In this document: positions 25,144 to 34,552 of the stretch, in pieces
How positions within the stretch are numbered: the stretch's first letter is position 1
How the letters are laid out: every line of letters starts with the position of its first letter
Source: a virus
DNA: 64,000 nucleotides
Direction: 5' to 3' (one strand)
IMG/VR virus record: IMGVR_UViG_3300023179_000009
Span: 372,001-436,000 of that record
The notes under the pieces: generated by a model
Database searches by the model: none
Seen by the model: only the letters and a program-made list of their open reading frames with translations
Told to the model about the DNA's origin: nothing
Program-made: the position numbers and the translations under genes

Positions 25144-26700
25144 ATGGCTTATGAAAATTGTCCTTTTGATGTAACCCCTTATGATCAATCTAACTTGGTT
25201 AAAGTTCCCAATCTTGTAAACTTGAATTATACAAATCAAGATTTTTGGTCAATGAAATCCAGACTGGTTTCTTTCATAAAAGAAAAGTTTGCTGATTCTT
25301 TTAATGACTTTGTAGAGTCAGACTTGGCCATTATGCTCATTGAAAATTGGGCTTTTATTGCTGATACCCTGAGTTTTAAGATGGATCAAATAGCGAATGA
25401 AATATTTATAGACACGGTGAGCGAGGTTGATAACGCCTTTCGTTTAAGTTTGTTGGTGGGATTTAAACCTCAGCCGCCGATAGGATCAAGATCCTTATGG
25501 TCTGCAACAATAAATAATGTTCTAGAGACAGACCTGGACATACCAACCCCGTTGCAGATTCCTTTTAACTCAGAACAGGGTCAAAGATATATTGAGCTTT
25601 TTGCAGCAGATGAGAACAACCAACCTATTTTTGGCCAAAACATTTACATACAAGCAGGTTCTTTTTTGACAACAGCCATAGTAGGTGTCGAAGGTCAAAC
25701 TTTTGAGCAAAATGCAAGAGGAACCGGTGAGTCAAATCAATTTATTAGTTTGCCACAAGGCCCAGTTCTTTCAAATTCCATAAAGGTATCGGTGGATGGC
25801 AATGAGTGGACACAGGTCGAGTATTTTTCAGAGTCTCAACCCAAAAAAGAATTTAGAGTTGAGTATAACACAATTTACAACGCTTTTATAATTTTTGGAA
25901 ACAATCGTGCTGGACAAATACCTTCTTTGAACGCAGATATTCGTGTTTCGTATCGAGTGGGAGGTGGTGTAGTTGGAAATATAGTCACTGGGTCGGTTGA
26001 GGTTCAAAAAAATTATATTGTTCCAGGTTTTGATTTTAGAGTTCCTGTGACTTTTAGAAATTACACCAAAGGTGAATTTGGTTATGCTGGTGATGGAATC
26101 GATGATATAAAAAGAAAATTACCACACTGGCTTAGGACACAAAATAGGGTTGTGTCCGGTGACGATATTGAAGCTTTTGCAAATCAGTTTTCAACTGACT
26201 ATAATGGACAGATTGGAAAAGCCAAAGCAGTTTTGAGAAATTATGGGTGTGCCGCAAATGTGATTGATCTTTATATTTTAGCAAGACAAGATCAAGACAA
26301 TCTTGTGATCTCAGATAATGGTTTAAAAGTTGAATTGCTAGAATCTTTAGATAATAAAAAAATGATGACGGACCTTATTTGTATCAAAGATGGATCTATT
26401 ATAGAAGTTGATGTTGCGATTGACATAACTATGGATAAATTTTATAGAAAATTTGAAGAAGAATTTTTAGAAAAAATAAATCGTCGTGTTAATAATTTTT
26501 TTCTTTTAAATAATTGGGATTATGGAAAGACTCTAAACGCTGTTGATCTGATTAAAACCACCTCGGATGTTCCTGAAATAAGACAGGTTGAGGTAAATTT
26601 AAATACTTCAAATGAATCTAACTCAGGTCTTGTTGTTACAACAAAATTTTATGAAATTATAAGACCAGCCAATATAGAAATCAACTTTATTTACGAATAA
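25144..26700 (+). CDS. gp6/gpJ-like baseplate wedge protein, 518 aa
   Basis: The N-terminal 120 residues have the gpJ/gp6 layout: YTNQDFWSMKSRLVSFIKEK, then ENWAFIADTLSFKMDQIANE and a segment ending LSLLVGFKPQP. Later strands and the TKGEFGYAGDGIDDIKRKLP stretch and VVSGDDIEAFANQF also fit. gp6 dimers form the inner wedge ring and link gp25 and gp7. It follows gp25-like and precedes the gpI/gp7-like gene, the order seen in P2-, PBSX- and T4-type tails. Confidence 0.85.
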   Translation: MAYENCPFDVTPYDQSNLVKVPNLVNLNYTNQDFWSMKSRLVSFIKEKFADSFNDFVESDLAIMLIENWAFIADTLSFKMDQIANEIFIDTVSEVDNAFRLSLLVGFKPQPPIGSRSLWSATINNVLETDLDIPTPLQIPFNSEQGQRYIELFAADENNQPIFGQNIYIQAGSFLTTAIVGVEGQTFEQNARGTGESNQFISLPQGPVLSNSIKVSVDGNEWTQVEYFSESQPKKEFRVEYNTIYNAFIIFGNNRAGQIPSLNADIRVSYRVGGGVVGNIVTGSVEVQKNYIVPGFDFRVPVTFRNYTKGEFGYAGDGIDDIKRKLPHWLRTQNRVVSGDDIEAFANQFSTDYNGQIGKAKAVLRNYGCAANVIDLYILARQDQDNLVISDNGLKVELLESLDNKKMMTDLICIKDGSIIEVDVAIDITMDKFYRKFEEEFLEKINRRVNNFFLLNNWDYGKTLNAVDLIKTTSDVPEIRQVEVNLNTSNESNSGLVVTTKFYEIIRPANIEINFIYE

Positions 26701-26709
26701 CGGACCAAA

Positions 26710-29700
26710 ATGGCACTAAAAAAAATAAATGAAAATCCAAAAATAACCGACGTTATTCTAATTGAGATCGAAACACCTGGAGTTGACGGGTGTTTTACAA
26801 ATAACCCTTATAAAGTGGATAATTTGACAATTTATTATGTTGAACGTGATTTCATGGGAGATAATTTTGGGGAATACTCCTCAGAGGTTGTTGATGATAA
26901 TTTAAAAGTTAAGTTAAAAAAAGCCGAAGAGGAATTTTGCGGGAACCCTAATTTAGATAATCTAAATAAATTAGAAAAAATAAAAACGGAGATCTACTCC
27001 GCCACACAAAGAAATACTTTTTATTACAAAGACCGATCAATTGTAAAGCAAGTTGGTTCGCCATCTTTCCCAGCTTGGTTGTCAACTGACACCGATAATG
27101 CTTATTTGCAATTAAAAGAAAATCAATATGGAAGTTTTTATTACGAATGGGATCCAAAAGGTCACGCAAGAGAAGGCGACTATTTTATTTGTTGGACTTG
27201 GACCCCAATTCCAGATGGAGAAAAGTTATCTGCTCATTTGCATTTTTTTGTTGAAGGTGATGGAGCAGCCGTTTCCGCCACTCCTGCACACGTAACGCCA
27301 AAAGATAAATATGAAACTTTATTGGAACGCTATCTTCCAGAAGTCTACAAATACACTCTTTCAAATAACGATATAACCCCCCAAGTAACAGAAAGACTCA
27401 ATCAGTCTGTTGCTAAAGGTTTTACTTTTTTGGAGGATATGGCAAATCAATTAATAGATTTATTCGATGCCAATGCCCTGCACGAATCTTTATTAAATTA
27501 TCTTTCCAATCTTTTCGCAATCAAACTGAGGTCGAGTGATCCAACTTTGTGGAGAAGACAAATAAAAGAAGCAATCCCTTTATTCAAAAAAAAGGGAACT
27601 TTAGACGGTTTAAAACAAGCTTTTACACAATCCGGGATGGTTTTAAATTCGTATGTTCAATATTGGCAAATTACCTCTCCGTATACATGGATTCAAGTTT
27701 TTAAGGTAAAAGACAGTGTAAGTTTTATTTTAGAAAAAGATAATATCGTATCATTTAATAGTCAAAATTTTAAGTTATGGTTAAAAAGAGAAGGGCAAGA
27801 ATACACGGAAGTTTCCTTTGATAATGTATCGTTTAGTTCTGGAGAAGACGGTTTAATTCGAATGACATGGGTTGGGGATCAGTTGTCCACAAACAGGCTG
27901 GATTTATATGAAAATGATAAAATTAAATTGCAATATCAATATCATCCAATAAATTCTAATAATGAACAAAATATAGAAAATTATATACAAATGCTCCCTT
28001 TGATGGATCAAAGAAACGAAGACGATCAGGATTATCCTCCCAAAAATTGGAACGTTAAACTAATTGCCGAAGACGATCCGATGTTCTCGGTTTTAATTCC
28101 TGTTAGGCATCCATTTGCTGACCCTCTCCAATTCGGTTGGGTCAGAACTGAATTTGCTTACTCTGAAAATGTTTATAACGCAGAAGAGTATAATGGTTCC
28201 ACTAGACCTTCTTTTGATGCTTGTCGTATAGATAAAGAATTTATAGATCCATGCAGGGCTTGTTTAAGTAGTTCGTATAGTTTGGATGTCGGCATTGAAG
28301 AACTCTCCAATGACAGAATTTTAGAAGCACAAGATATACTTCGAGAATATGTTCCTTTTCACGCTCAACTATACTCAATTGGATTTACAGGAGAGGTAAA
28401 TGAATTTGTTCAATCGCCAGTTGAGAAGATAGAAACATTGGTTACATTAGATTATTCTCAATTTATTTTATCCGGGAACTCAAACCCATTTTTTACTAGA
28501 AATTTAGAAAAAGGATCAAGCAATTATTTTATTACAAGAGAAGACCTTACCGATCAAGTCACAGTTTTGTCTGGTAAGATTGGCGTGGCTTATAATGATC
28601 ATATAAAAATAATAATCCCCGATTACAATCTTAAAAGTTTAGGGTTAAATGTCCAAAATCATATTTTGGAAGTATTATCCCCATCCGTTAATGTTGGGAC
28701 ATATACTATTGATGAAATAGAGGGAAACACAGCAAAAGTTACATCTTATGTTAACGAACCCCTAGATAAAACAGCCTTTACTTTTAATTTGTCAAATATT
28801 ATTTACGGAAACACAAACTCTTCAATATTTCAAAGAGATTTAGTAAAATTAAATGATTTAAAGAATGATATAATAAAATATTCAATAAAGACTGTTTGGC
28901 ATAGGGAATTTGATGATTATGAAGGAGAAGTTTATAAAATTTTAATTCCTTCGTATTCAAACGTAGCTTTTGATATAGAACAAATTTTGGACGGAAACAT
29001 TATTATCAAAAATGATAGTTTTGTTTTCTCTAATGCAACAAACGTAAATTATTCTATAATTGATGATTCGGGAGAAGTGATACTCAATAGTAATTTTGGC
29101 AATTTATTTGTAGAAAAAAGAGGTCTAGTAAACTTTAACGATTCTGCAATTTTGAATATAAATGATTTTGTAAAAATTGGCGATTTTTTATATTACAATC
29201 AACAAGAGTTCATCATATCTGAAATATCCGACAACAGTTTTTATATTAAAAATTATTTAAGTGGCGATGCAGTAGGAGTTTCTGTACACAATAGAAGAAG
29301 GTTAATTGTTAACGGAGTTGGTTTTTTTGGCTATAAAGGACTTAATTTAAAAACTCAATTTGATCATGAATCAGAGTTTGAGATGATGAATGGCAAAAAC
29401 AGGCCGATTGACGAAAACGAAATCTTACAAGAAAATTCATTTATTCAAAATTTTATGTTTAAAATTGGAGAAGAATTTTATAAAATTACCTCTATTAATA
29501 AAACAGATGTGGTTTTAAATGGTCGAGAACAAGACTGGACTACTTTGAATTTTGGCGGAGAACCAGTGGATTATTCTATAATTAAGTTTCCTAAAAAACA
29601 AATAAACGTAGGATTTACTGTGTTTAGTGGCCTAGATAGAAGTGGATATGACCCTGTAATTCGTGAAATCGAATCTGAAATAGATCAGAACACGGCTACT

Positions 29701-29814
29701 GTTGCTTTGAGCATGCCAAAAAGTAGCGGTTTTCAAGAAAGTGTTTCAAACGGAGAAAATATTTTGGTTACAATTGAGTCTAAAAACGGCGAAAAAATAG
29801 AAGGTGAATTATGA
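26710..29814 (+). CDS. Baseplate wedge protein with gpI-like domain, 1034 aa
   Basis: Residues about 200-320 match the P2 gpI layout: LLERYLPEVYKYTL, LEDMANQLIDLFDANALHES and WRRQIKEAIPLFKKKGTLDG (281-300). The N-terminal 190 residues and the strand-rich remainder (about 330-1034) extend it to the size of T4 gp7 (1032 aa), the peripheral wedge protein that carries fibre attachment. The near-equal length to gp7 may be chance. The last bases overlap the next start (ATGA). Confidence 0.75.
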   Translation: MALKKINENPKITDVILIEIETPGVDGCFTNNPYKVDNLTIYYVERDFMGDNFGEYSSEVVDDNLKVKLKKAEEEFCGNPNLDNLNKLEKIKTEIYSATQRNTFYYKDRSIVKQVGSPSFPAWLSTDTDNAYLQLKENQYGSFYYEWDPKGHAREGDYFICWTWTPIPDGEKLSAHLHFFVEGDGAAVSATPAHVTPKDKYETLLERYLPEVYKYTLSNNDITPQVTERLNQSVAKGFTFLEDMANQLIDLFDANALHESLLNYLSNLFAIKLRSSDPTLWRRQIKEAIPLFKKKGTLDGLKQAFTQSGMVLNSYVQYWQITSPYTWIQVFKVKDSVSFILEKDNIVSFNSQNFKLWLKREGQEYTEVSFDNVSFSSGEDGLIRMTWVGDQLSTNRLDLYENDKIKLQYQYHPINSNNEQNIENYIQMLPLMDQRNEDDQDYPPKNWNVKLIAEDDPMFSVLIPVRHPFADPLQFGWVRTEFAYSENVYNAEEYNGSTRPSFDACRIDKEFIDPCRACLSSSYSLDVGIEELSNDRILEAQDILREYVPFHAQLYSIGFTGEVNEFVQSPVEKIETLVTLDYSQFILSGNSNPFFTRNLEKGSSNYFITREDLTDQVTVLSGKIGVAYNDHIKIIIPDYNLKSLGLNVQNHILEVLSPSVNVGTYTIDEIEGNTAKVTSYVNEPLDKTAFTFNLSNIIYGNTNSSIFQRDLVKLNDLKNDIIKYSIKTVWHREFDDYEGEVYKILIPSYSNVAFDIEQILDGNIIIKNDSFVFSNATNVNYSIIDDSGEVILNSNFGNLFVEKRGLVNFNDSAILNINDFVKIGDFLYYNQQEFIISEISDNSFYIKNYLSGDAVGVSVHNRRRLIVNGVGFFGYKGLNLKTQFDHESEFEMMNGKNRPIDENEILQENSFIQNFMFKIGEEFYKITSINKTDVVLNGREQDWTTLNFGGEPVDYSIIKFPKKQINVGFTVFSGLDRSGYDPVIREIESEIDQNTATVALSMPKSSGFQESVSNGENILVTIESKNGEKIEGEL

Positions 29815-30284
29815 TTTCTGACAGTATGCAACCAATTGGGGATGTTGAGATTATTTTAGAGTGTCGAAGCGGCACCTCTGAGATTAAAAATTTTAAAAAC
29901 ACCGTTTTACTGGGTGGGAGAAGGGCTTTAGCTAAATGTTTAGCGAATCAAATAGGTGATAAATTTCAATTTAATATAGTTAATATGGTTTTTGGAGATG
30001 GGGGAACAAATAACGGTGTTAAAAAATTTGTAAATGCTGGAAGAGAAGGTTTGTTTGGCATCACAAGATTATCAAAACCAGCGTTATCGAATTTAGATAA
30101 TTCTATACCCGCTCAAGTGATATTCACATCTGTAATAAAATTCGATGAAGTAGTTGGGGTTACTTTAAACGAAATGGCTTTACAAATGGCGAATGGTCAA
30201 TTATATAGTATGGTTACATTCCCTGATTTAAATAAAACAGAGGATATGCAGCTTACATTCAACTGGAGAATTAATTTTGTTTAA
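29811..30284 (+). CDS. Baseplate-associated structural protein, 157 aa
   Basis: Translationally coupled to the wedge gene (ATGA). The pattern of an early strand, KNFKNTVLLGGRRALAKCLA, then MVFGDGGTNNG and a strand-rich end (FTSVIKFDEVVGVTLNEMAL) resembles small proteins that sit on phage baseplates next to fibres. The protein at 52933-53454 has a similar general plan (an IKN segment followed by a helix, then strands) but little direct identity. Exact role unknown. Confidence 0.55.
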   Translation: MISDSMQPIGDVEIILECRSGTSEIKNFKNTVLLGGRRALAKCLANQIGDKFQFNIVNMVFGDGGTNNGVKKFVNAGREGLFGITRLSKPALSNLDNSIPAQVIFTSVIKFDEVVGVTLNEMALQMANGQLYSMVTFPDLNKTEDMQLTFNWRINFV

Positions 30285-30307
30285 ACAACAATAAAGAAGG
30301 TTTTGCA

Positions 30308-31090
30308 ATGCCAAGAATCGAACTTATACCCGAAGTTTTATACGGCCCAATGGATCCAATTCATTGGGAAATAGACAATTTGCCACTTAAAGCAATTCTA
30401 AGAAGGCAAAATTTAATCAATCTAGCTTTAGATAACGTCATTGCACAAATTCGTGACGCAATAGGAACACAAGGGAGTTTGTCGAATCGTTTAAATCAAT
30501 CAATAAATCCAGATGGTAGTTTAAAAACTGAATCTATTAATGAAACTCTCCACAGTATTGAAGATCACCAAGACACAGATCTTTATGTAAGGATGACTCG
30601 TGAAGAATCAGAGAAGTTGGCAAATATTGCCGATGAGGCAAAAAACGTTAGTTTTGAAATTTTTACTAACGAATCTTCTTTTGTTGGTTTTTCGGAAGGG
30701 GTTCTAAAAATAAAACCATCAAGCACCCTAATTCCTAGTTTTGAAGCCCCCGATGTAGTGAAATTCAATCTTAACTTCCCAGCATCCTCCGCTCATCAAC
30801 ATTATTATGGTTTAGTGCCTGTCCATGAGGATATTGTAAATCCAAATCACAAGAACTATAGAGTTGTTAGTGCGAATACTAATTTTATTGAGGGTTCGTT
30901 GCGTGTTTACATAAATGGAGTTAGAATTTTTGAAGATGATGAGGTCTATGTGCCGGGAGCGATGTTAGAAGACGCATGGACGTTACTATCGTTTACTTCA
31001 AATTCATCCGATGGTTCATTCGAACTGTCTTCTGCTATAACCGAAGATGATATTATAAGAATTGATTTTGATATATCTTTGGTTGAATAA
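30308..31090 (+). CDS. Tail fibre or baseplate-linked structural protein, 260 aa
   Basis: Begins MPRIELIPEVLYGPMDPIHW and contains IDNLPLKAILRRQNLINLAL, a segment typical of proteins anchoring fibres to a baseplate, then helices (50-125) and a C-terminal beta-sandwich-like part with FIEGSLRVYINGVRIFEDDE, a common fibre-domain motif. AAGAAGG precedes the ATG by about 9 bases. Receptor-related role inferred. Confidence 0.6.
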   Translation: MPRIELIPEVLYGPMDPIHWEIDNLPLKAILRRQNLINLALDNVIAQIRDAIGTQGSLSNRLNQSINPDGSLKTESINETLHSIEDHQDTDLYVRMTREESEKLANIADEAKNVSFEIFTNESSFVGFSEGVLKIKPSSTLIPSFEAPDVVKFNLNFPASSAHQHYYGLVPVHEDIVNPNHKNYRVVSANTNFIEGSLRVYINGVRIFEDDEVYVPGAMLEDAWTLLSFTSNSSDGSFELSSAITEDDIIRIDFDISLVE

Positions 31091-31114
31091 TTTTGAAAAT
31101 ATAGAAAGACCATA

Positions 31115-31648
31115 ATGGAAGTATGTTTCTTGATTCTGAATCCTGATGGGAATTACATCGGTTTAAAGAATACAATTGGATCAATTAAATTAAGAAGTTT
31201 TAATAGAGATTATATTTGTGCTGTTGGCCAAAACACGGGTTCTAAAGAATTAAAAGAAATGAAGGAATTGTGTCCAACATTTAAAGGCAAAAATACAATA
31301 ACAAGTTTAATAAATACTGGTTTTAAAAAAATTAAAAAAGGATGGGTTTGTATTGTTTTTAGCGGAAGTAGAATTCCGGCTGGCATAGAAAAAAAATGGA
31401 GTCTTTTTTGTAAGAATGAAAACGATGTCTTGTATCCAATAGTTGAAAAAAAGTATAATTTTGTAGAAGGCTCTTTTAATGGGGTTTTAATCAACACCGA
31501 TTTTTTTAATAAATGCGGAGACTTTCCTGATCATGTTATGCAAAAACAAGGTTTAAATGATTTTGAGTTTGCAAAACTTTTGTGGTCTTTTGATGCCTTG
31601 AAAAATGGCGCTTGTTTTAAAGGAATTATTGGTATGAAGGTGATATAA
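31115..31648 (+). CDS. Degenerate glycosyltransferase-like protein, 177 aa
   Basis: Looks like a shortened family-2 type GT-A fold: an initial strand VCFLILNPDGN, a helix, SLINTGFKKIKKGWVCIVFS where the DxD-bearing strand should be, and GSFNGVLINTDFFNKCGDFP, which resembles the acceptor-side segment of such enzymes. The metal-binding DxD is missing (FSGSRIP in its place), so it may be inactive or metal-independent. It is embedded among fibre genes, one of four such genes there. Confidence 0.45.
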   Translation: MEVCFLILNPDGNYIGLKNTIGSIKLRSFNRDYICAVGQNTGSKELKEMKELCPTFKGKNTITSLINTGFKKIKKGWVCIVFSGSRIPAGIEKKWSLFCKNENDVLYPIVEKKYNFVEGSFNGVLINTDFFNKCGDFPDHVMQKQGLNDFEFAKLLWSFDALKNGACFKGIIGMKVI

Positions 31649-31650
31649 AG

Positions 31651-32154
31651 ATGTTAGAACATAGCGGCTGGACAATAACATTAAGAAAAGAAAATGAGGA
31701 AGATACACTACTTCAGTCACCTGTTAGATCTTTTTCTTTGACTCGTGAAAACGATGATTATTCTCAAATCGCAAGCAATATAGAGGTTACGATTGATAAT
31801 TGTAACCTCTTGTTAAACGAAGGCACCTCTATGTTGGGTCAAAAATTTGACATAACCATGATTTGTGAGCCTTATGAAGGGTCTAAAAAAAATATTTTAG
31901 ACGCAACTCTTATTAGTTTGACTCACAAATTGGAAGGAACAAACATGCATGTTGTCGCAAATTGGAGTTATCTTGAAGATGAGTCTTTCCCACAAACTGT
32001 TAATGTTGATACAAGACAGATTTGGGAAGTAGCTGATTATTATACGTCTATTTCAAACTATAATATTGGTATTCAAGCGGTGTACAATGAGGGATTTATT
32101 AATTTAAACTTAGACCGGGATCAAAAAGTGAATTGGAGTCTGTTAGGGTTTTGA
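31651..32154 (+). CDS. Hypothetical structural-region protein, 167 aa
   Basis: Strand-rich; begins MLEHSGWTITLRKENEEDTL and continues with alternating polar/hydrophobic strands. No recognised family. Its position after the fibre-linked and glycosyltransferase-like genes suggests a virion part. The last 34 bases overlap the convergent gene that follows. Confidence 0.6.
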   Translation: MLEHSGWTITLRKENEEDTLLQSPVRSFSLTRENDDYSQIASNIEVTIDNCNLLLNEGTSMLGQKFDITMICEPYEGSKKNILDATLISLTHKLEGTNMHVVANWSYLEDESFPQTVNVDTRQIWEVADYYTSISNYNIGIQAVYNEGFINLNLDRDQKVNWSLLGF

Positions 32155-32744
32155 AGTCTAATATGTTCAAGGTATTTTCTAATCAAAACCCATTTATTTG
32201 ACATTTTAACTTCACCAGAGTCTATTTTTAACAACTCTTCAACAACTTCTTCCAGGCTTCCAAAAACATTGCAGCGAGTTTGTTTTTGAGAGTCTTCTAA
32301 ATCCACAACATCATAAAGCCATCTAGGTAATTTTGATAAACCCCCATCGCACACAAAAAAACAAGGCTTGTGTTGCTGCTCTGCAAGAAAAACTTCGTTA
32401 TAAGTTCCGCACAAATGAATGTTGGGGTCTATAACAACCACAAGAAAGTCGGAAAGGTCCACAAATCTTAGGTCAAATCTTCTATATTTTGAAACATAAT
32501 CTCTTAGTTCTAAATATTTCCCTTCTTTTTGAAGTTTAACTTGATATTCCTTGTCTTCTCCTAATTTTATATCTTCGCCACCGGGTTTATTTGTTGGATC
32601 TATAAAATCAATATTTAAACCTTTATCCCAAATCATTTTCATAAATTGCCTACGCCAAGAAACCCCACTATCAGCAGCGTATTCCATTGCTCCCGAAAGG
32701 TAACAACAAGCCTGATCGAGTTTTCCCCTAGAAAGTTCATTCAT
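32121..32744 (-). CDS. Nucleoside 2-deoxyribosyltransferase-like protein, 207 aa
   Basis: Motifs fit the nucleoside 2-deoxyribosyltransferase superfamily: CYLSGAMEYA (14-23, usual form YLAGP), LSDFLVVVIDPN (97-108) and GTYNEVFLAEQQHKP (113-127), with E117 in the place of the catalytic glutamate. These enzymes swap or hydrolyse nucleobases on deoxynucleosides, and some phage members act in base modification or nucleotide defence. Which applies cannot be seen. It is a single leftward gene inserted in a rightward structural block, with AAAGGAG upstream, consistent with a cargo gene. Confidence 0.6.
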   Translation of the reverse strand: MNELSRGKLDQACCYLSGAMEYAADSGVSWRRQFMKMIWDKGLNIDFIDPTNKPGGEDIKLGEDKEYQVKLQKEGKYLELRDYVSKYRRFDLRFVDLSDFLVVVIDPNIHLCGTYNEVFLAEQQHKPCFFVCDGGLSKLPRWLYDVVDLEDSQKQTRCNVFGSLEEVVEELLKIDSGEVKMSNKWVLIRKYLEHIRLQNPNRLQFTF

Positions 32745-32802
32745 TTTTCAAAAACTCCTTTACTAATTTAAAGTTGTAACAATCTCTCAAATCGGAGGAT
32801 AA

Positions 32803-33513
32803 ATGTCAATAGAATTATTAGAAAAAACAAATGATTTGTTGGAAAAAGTAAAAATACCGGACAGACACACGTATTTTCAGATAGAAAAATTTATAATTGG
32901 CAAAGAGCCAACGGCACAATCTCAATTATGGGCCATTCTAAAAGAGTTGCAGTCAAGGAAAGAAACCGTCGAACAATTTCACAAAGATCTTAAGGACGCC
33001 GAGGACAACCTGGAATTATTTGATATTAAAATAGAAAGATTAAATAGGTTGATAAAAAACGAATCTTCTTCTTCAAATGTGGAGGAATCAGGGCTAAATA
33101 TTAAAGAATACGAAATAAATATAAGAAAGTTATTAAGAGAAAAAGAAAGTTTAATAAAATCTGCACAAAAACTAAACAAAAAATTAAAAGGTGTTTTGGA
33201 GGAAATGAATTGTTTATTAATTGGATATGAAAAAATTACATCAAAATATGAAGAATTAAAGGATTTAGATGACGAACAATCGCAAAAAGAAATGTGGAAT
33301 GAAAAATTGTTAGAAGAATTTAATTTAAGGTTAATACTTCAAAGACCCCTAGACCCAGATTTTGTTAGAACAGTATTGTCTCTTCACGACGAATCTACTG
33401 CAAAAAAACAAGTCGTAACTTTAATTGAAAATATTCAAAAAAAAATGATTGCTGATAGGAGTCCAAACCAACAACCTCAAGTTGAAAGCAAGCCAAAGAT
33501 CATGGCTAATTAA
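32803..33513 (+). CDS. Coiled-coil protein, 236 aa
   Basis: Residues about 45-170 are long helices with heptads (KDLKDAEDNLELFDIKIERL and beyond). No signal peptide or membrane segment. A strong GGAGGA lies 4-5 bases before ATG, restarting the rightward block after the leftward insert. It comes directly before the three adhesin-like paralogues, so it could be an assembly chaperone or trimerising part for them, by position only. Confidence 0.65.
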   Translation: MSIELLEKTNDLLEKVKIPDRHTYFQIEKFIIGKEPTAQSQLWAILKELQSRKETVEQFHKDLKDAEDNLELFDIKIERLNRLIKNESSSSNVEESGLNIKEYEINIRKLLREKESLIKSAQKLNKKLKGVLEEMNCLLIGYEKITSKYEELKDLDDEQSQKEMWNEKLLEEFNLRLILQRPLDPDFVRTVLSLHDESTAKKQVVTLIENIQKKMIADRSPNQQPQVESKPKIMAN

Positions 33514-33517
33514 AATT

Positions 33518-34540
33518 ATGGCAAAAATATCAAGTTTAGATGCGGGTTACACCACAGGGATGCTGTCTGTTTTTCCTGAGGCTTTAGATGATTTTGAATC
33601 ACTATACAGGGCCACAAATAATACCAAGATTGCTTTAAAGCAAACTTTGAATTTTAACTCTCCAAGAATTATAGTAGAGGACACAAGTGCTTTTCCTCCA
33701 AATGGAATAGTTAGAGTAGGTCCGGATGTTGGGACTTATGGCGAATATGAAATGATTTTTTATGAATACAAAACGCCTTATACTTTCGAAAAATTAAGTC
33801 GAGGCTTTGCTGGTTCAAGACAAAGAAAATGGTCCACTCAAGGAAATTATGTCACCAACTCTGTCGTGGCCGAACACCACAATGCTATAAAAGACGCTTT
33901 AATTAATATGCAAGTTAATTGTGGTTTGAAAGAATTTCCAGAGCCTGAATCTTTGAATGGAATTTTGAAATATCAAGAAACTAGATTTCTTGCTCCCAAG
34001 CCTTTGTTTCGTGCGTTTCCCATTAAAGGCCCGCCTCCCTTGAAAGTAAGATTTCAAAATTTCTCCACTGGTTGGATCGCACGATATCTTTGGGATTTTG
34101 GCGACGGATCTAATTCGTTAGAGAAAAGCCCTGTTCACGTTTACTTGAACGAGGGTATTTATAATGTAAAACTAAATGTAATAACTTCTAGTGGCGCTCA
34201 AGGCGTTGCTTCAAAAATAGGATACATAGAAGTCAATGCAGACGAGTCCATCCCGTATTTTTATGTTGATTCTATCGATAATCCTTACTCTCAAAAATAC
34301 GCAACAGAGAGGGGTCTGCAACCAAAAGAATTTATTTTTGTGGATCAGTCAGACGGGGATATAGTTCAAAGGAATTGGATTTTTGGAGATGGAACAAATT
34401 TTGCCCAGCAAGACCCGAACATACACGAAGTAAAGCACATTTATGCAAATCCTGGAGAATATGTAGTCACACAGTTAATTCAGTTTGCTAACGGTAGGAT
34501 TAAGCGTGTTGAACTACCGGAAACTTTGATAGTTTTATAA
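33518..34540 (+). CDS. Adhesin/fibre protein with two PKD domains, 340 aa
   Basis: The N-terminal 150 residues form a domain shared with the next two genes, marked by VVAEHHNAIKDALINMQ. Two PKD-type Ig-like domains follow: RYLWDFGDGSNS (with YNVKLNV) at about 195-250 and RNWIFGDGTNFAQQD at about 285-330. The xxDFGDG turn is the PKD hallmark. PKD domains mediate surface attachment. The start at 33518 replaces an in-frame ATG at 33449 that lies inside the preceding gene. First of three tandem paralogues. Confidence 0.75.
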   Translation: MAKISSLDAGYTTGMLSVFPEALDDFESLYRATNNTKIALKQTLNFNSPRIIVEDTSAFPPNGIVRVGPDVGTYGEYEMIFYEYKTPYTFEKLSRGFAGSRQRKWSTQGNYVTNSVVAEHHNAIKDALINMQVNCGLKEFPEPESLNGILKYQETRFLAPKPLFRAFPIKGPPPLKVRFQNFSTGWIARYLWDFGDGSNSLEKSPVHVYLNEGIYNVKLNVITSSGAQGVASKIGYIEVNADESIPYFYVDSIDNPYSQKYATERGLQPKEFIFVDQSDGDIVQRNWIFGDGTNFAQQDPNIHEVKHIYANPGEYVVTQLIQFANGRIKRVELPETLIVL

Positions 34541-34552
34541 GAAAAGAGATTT

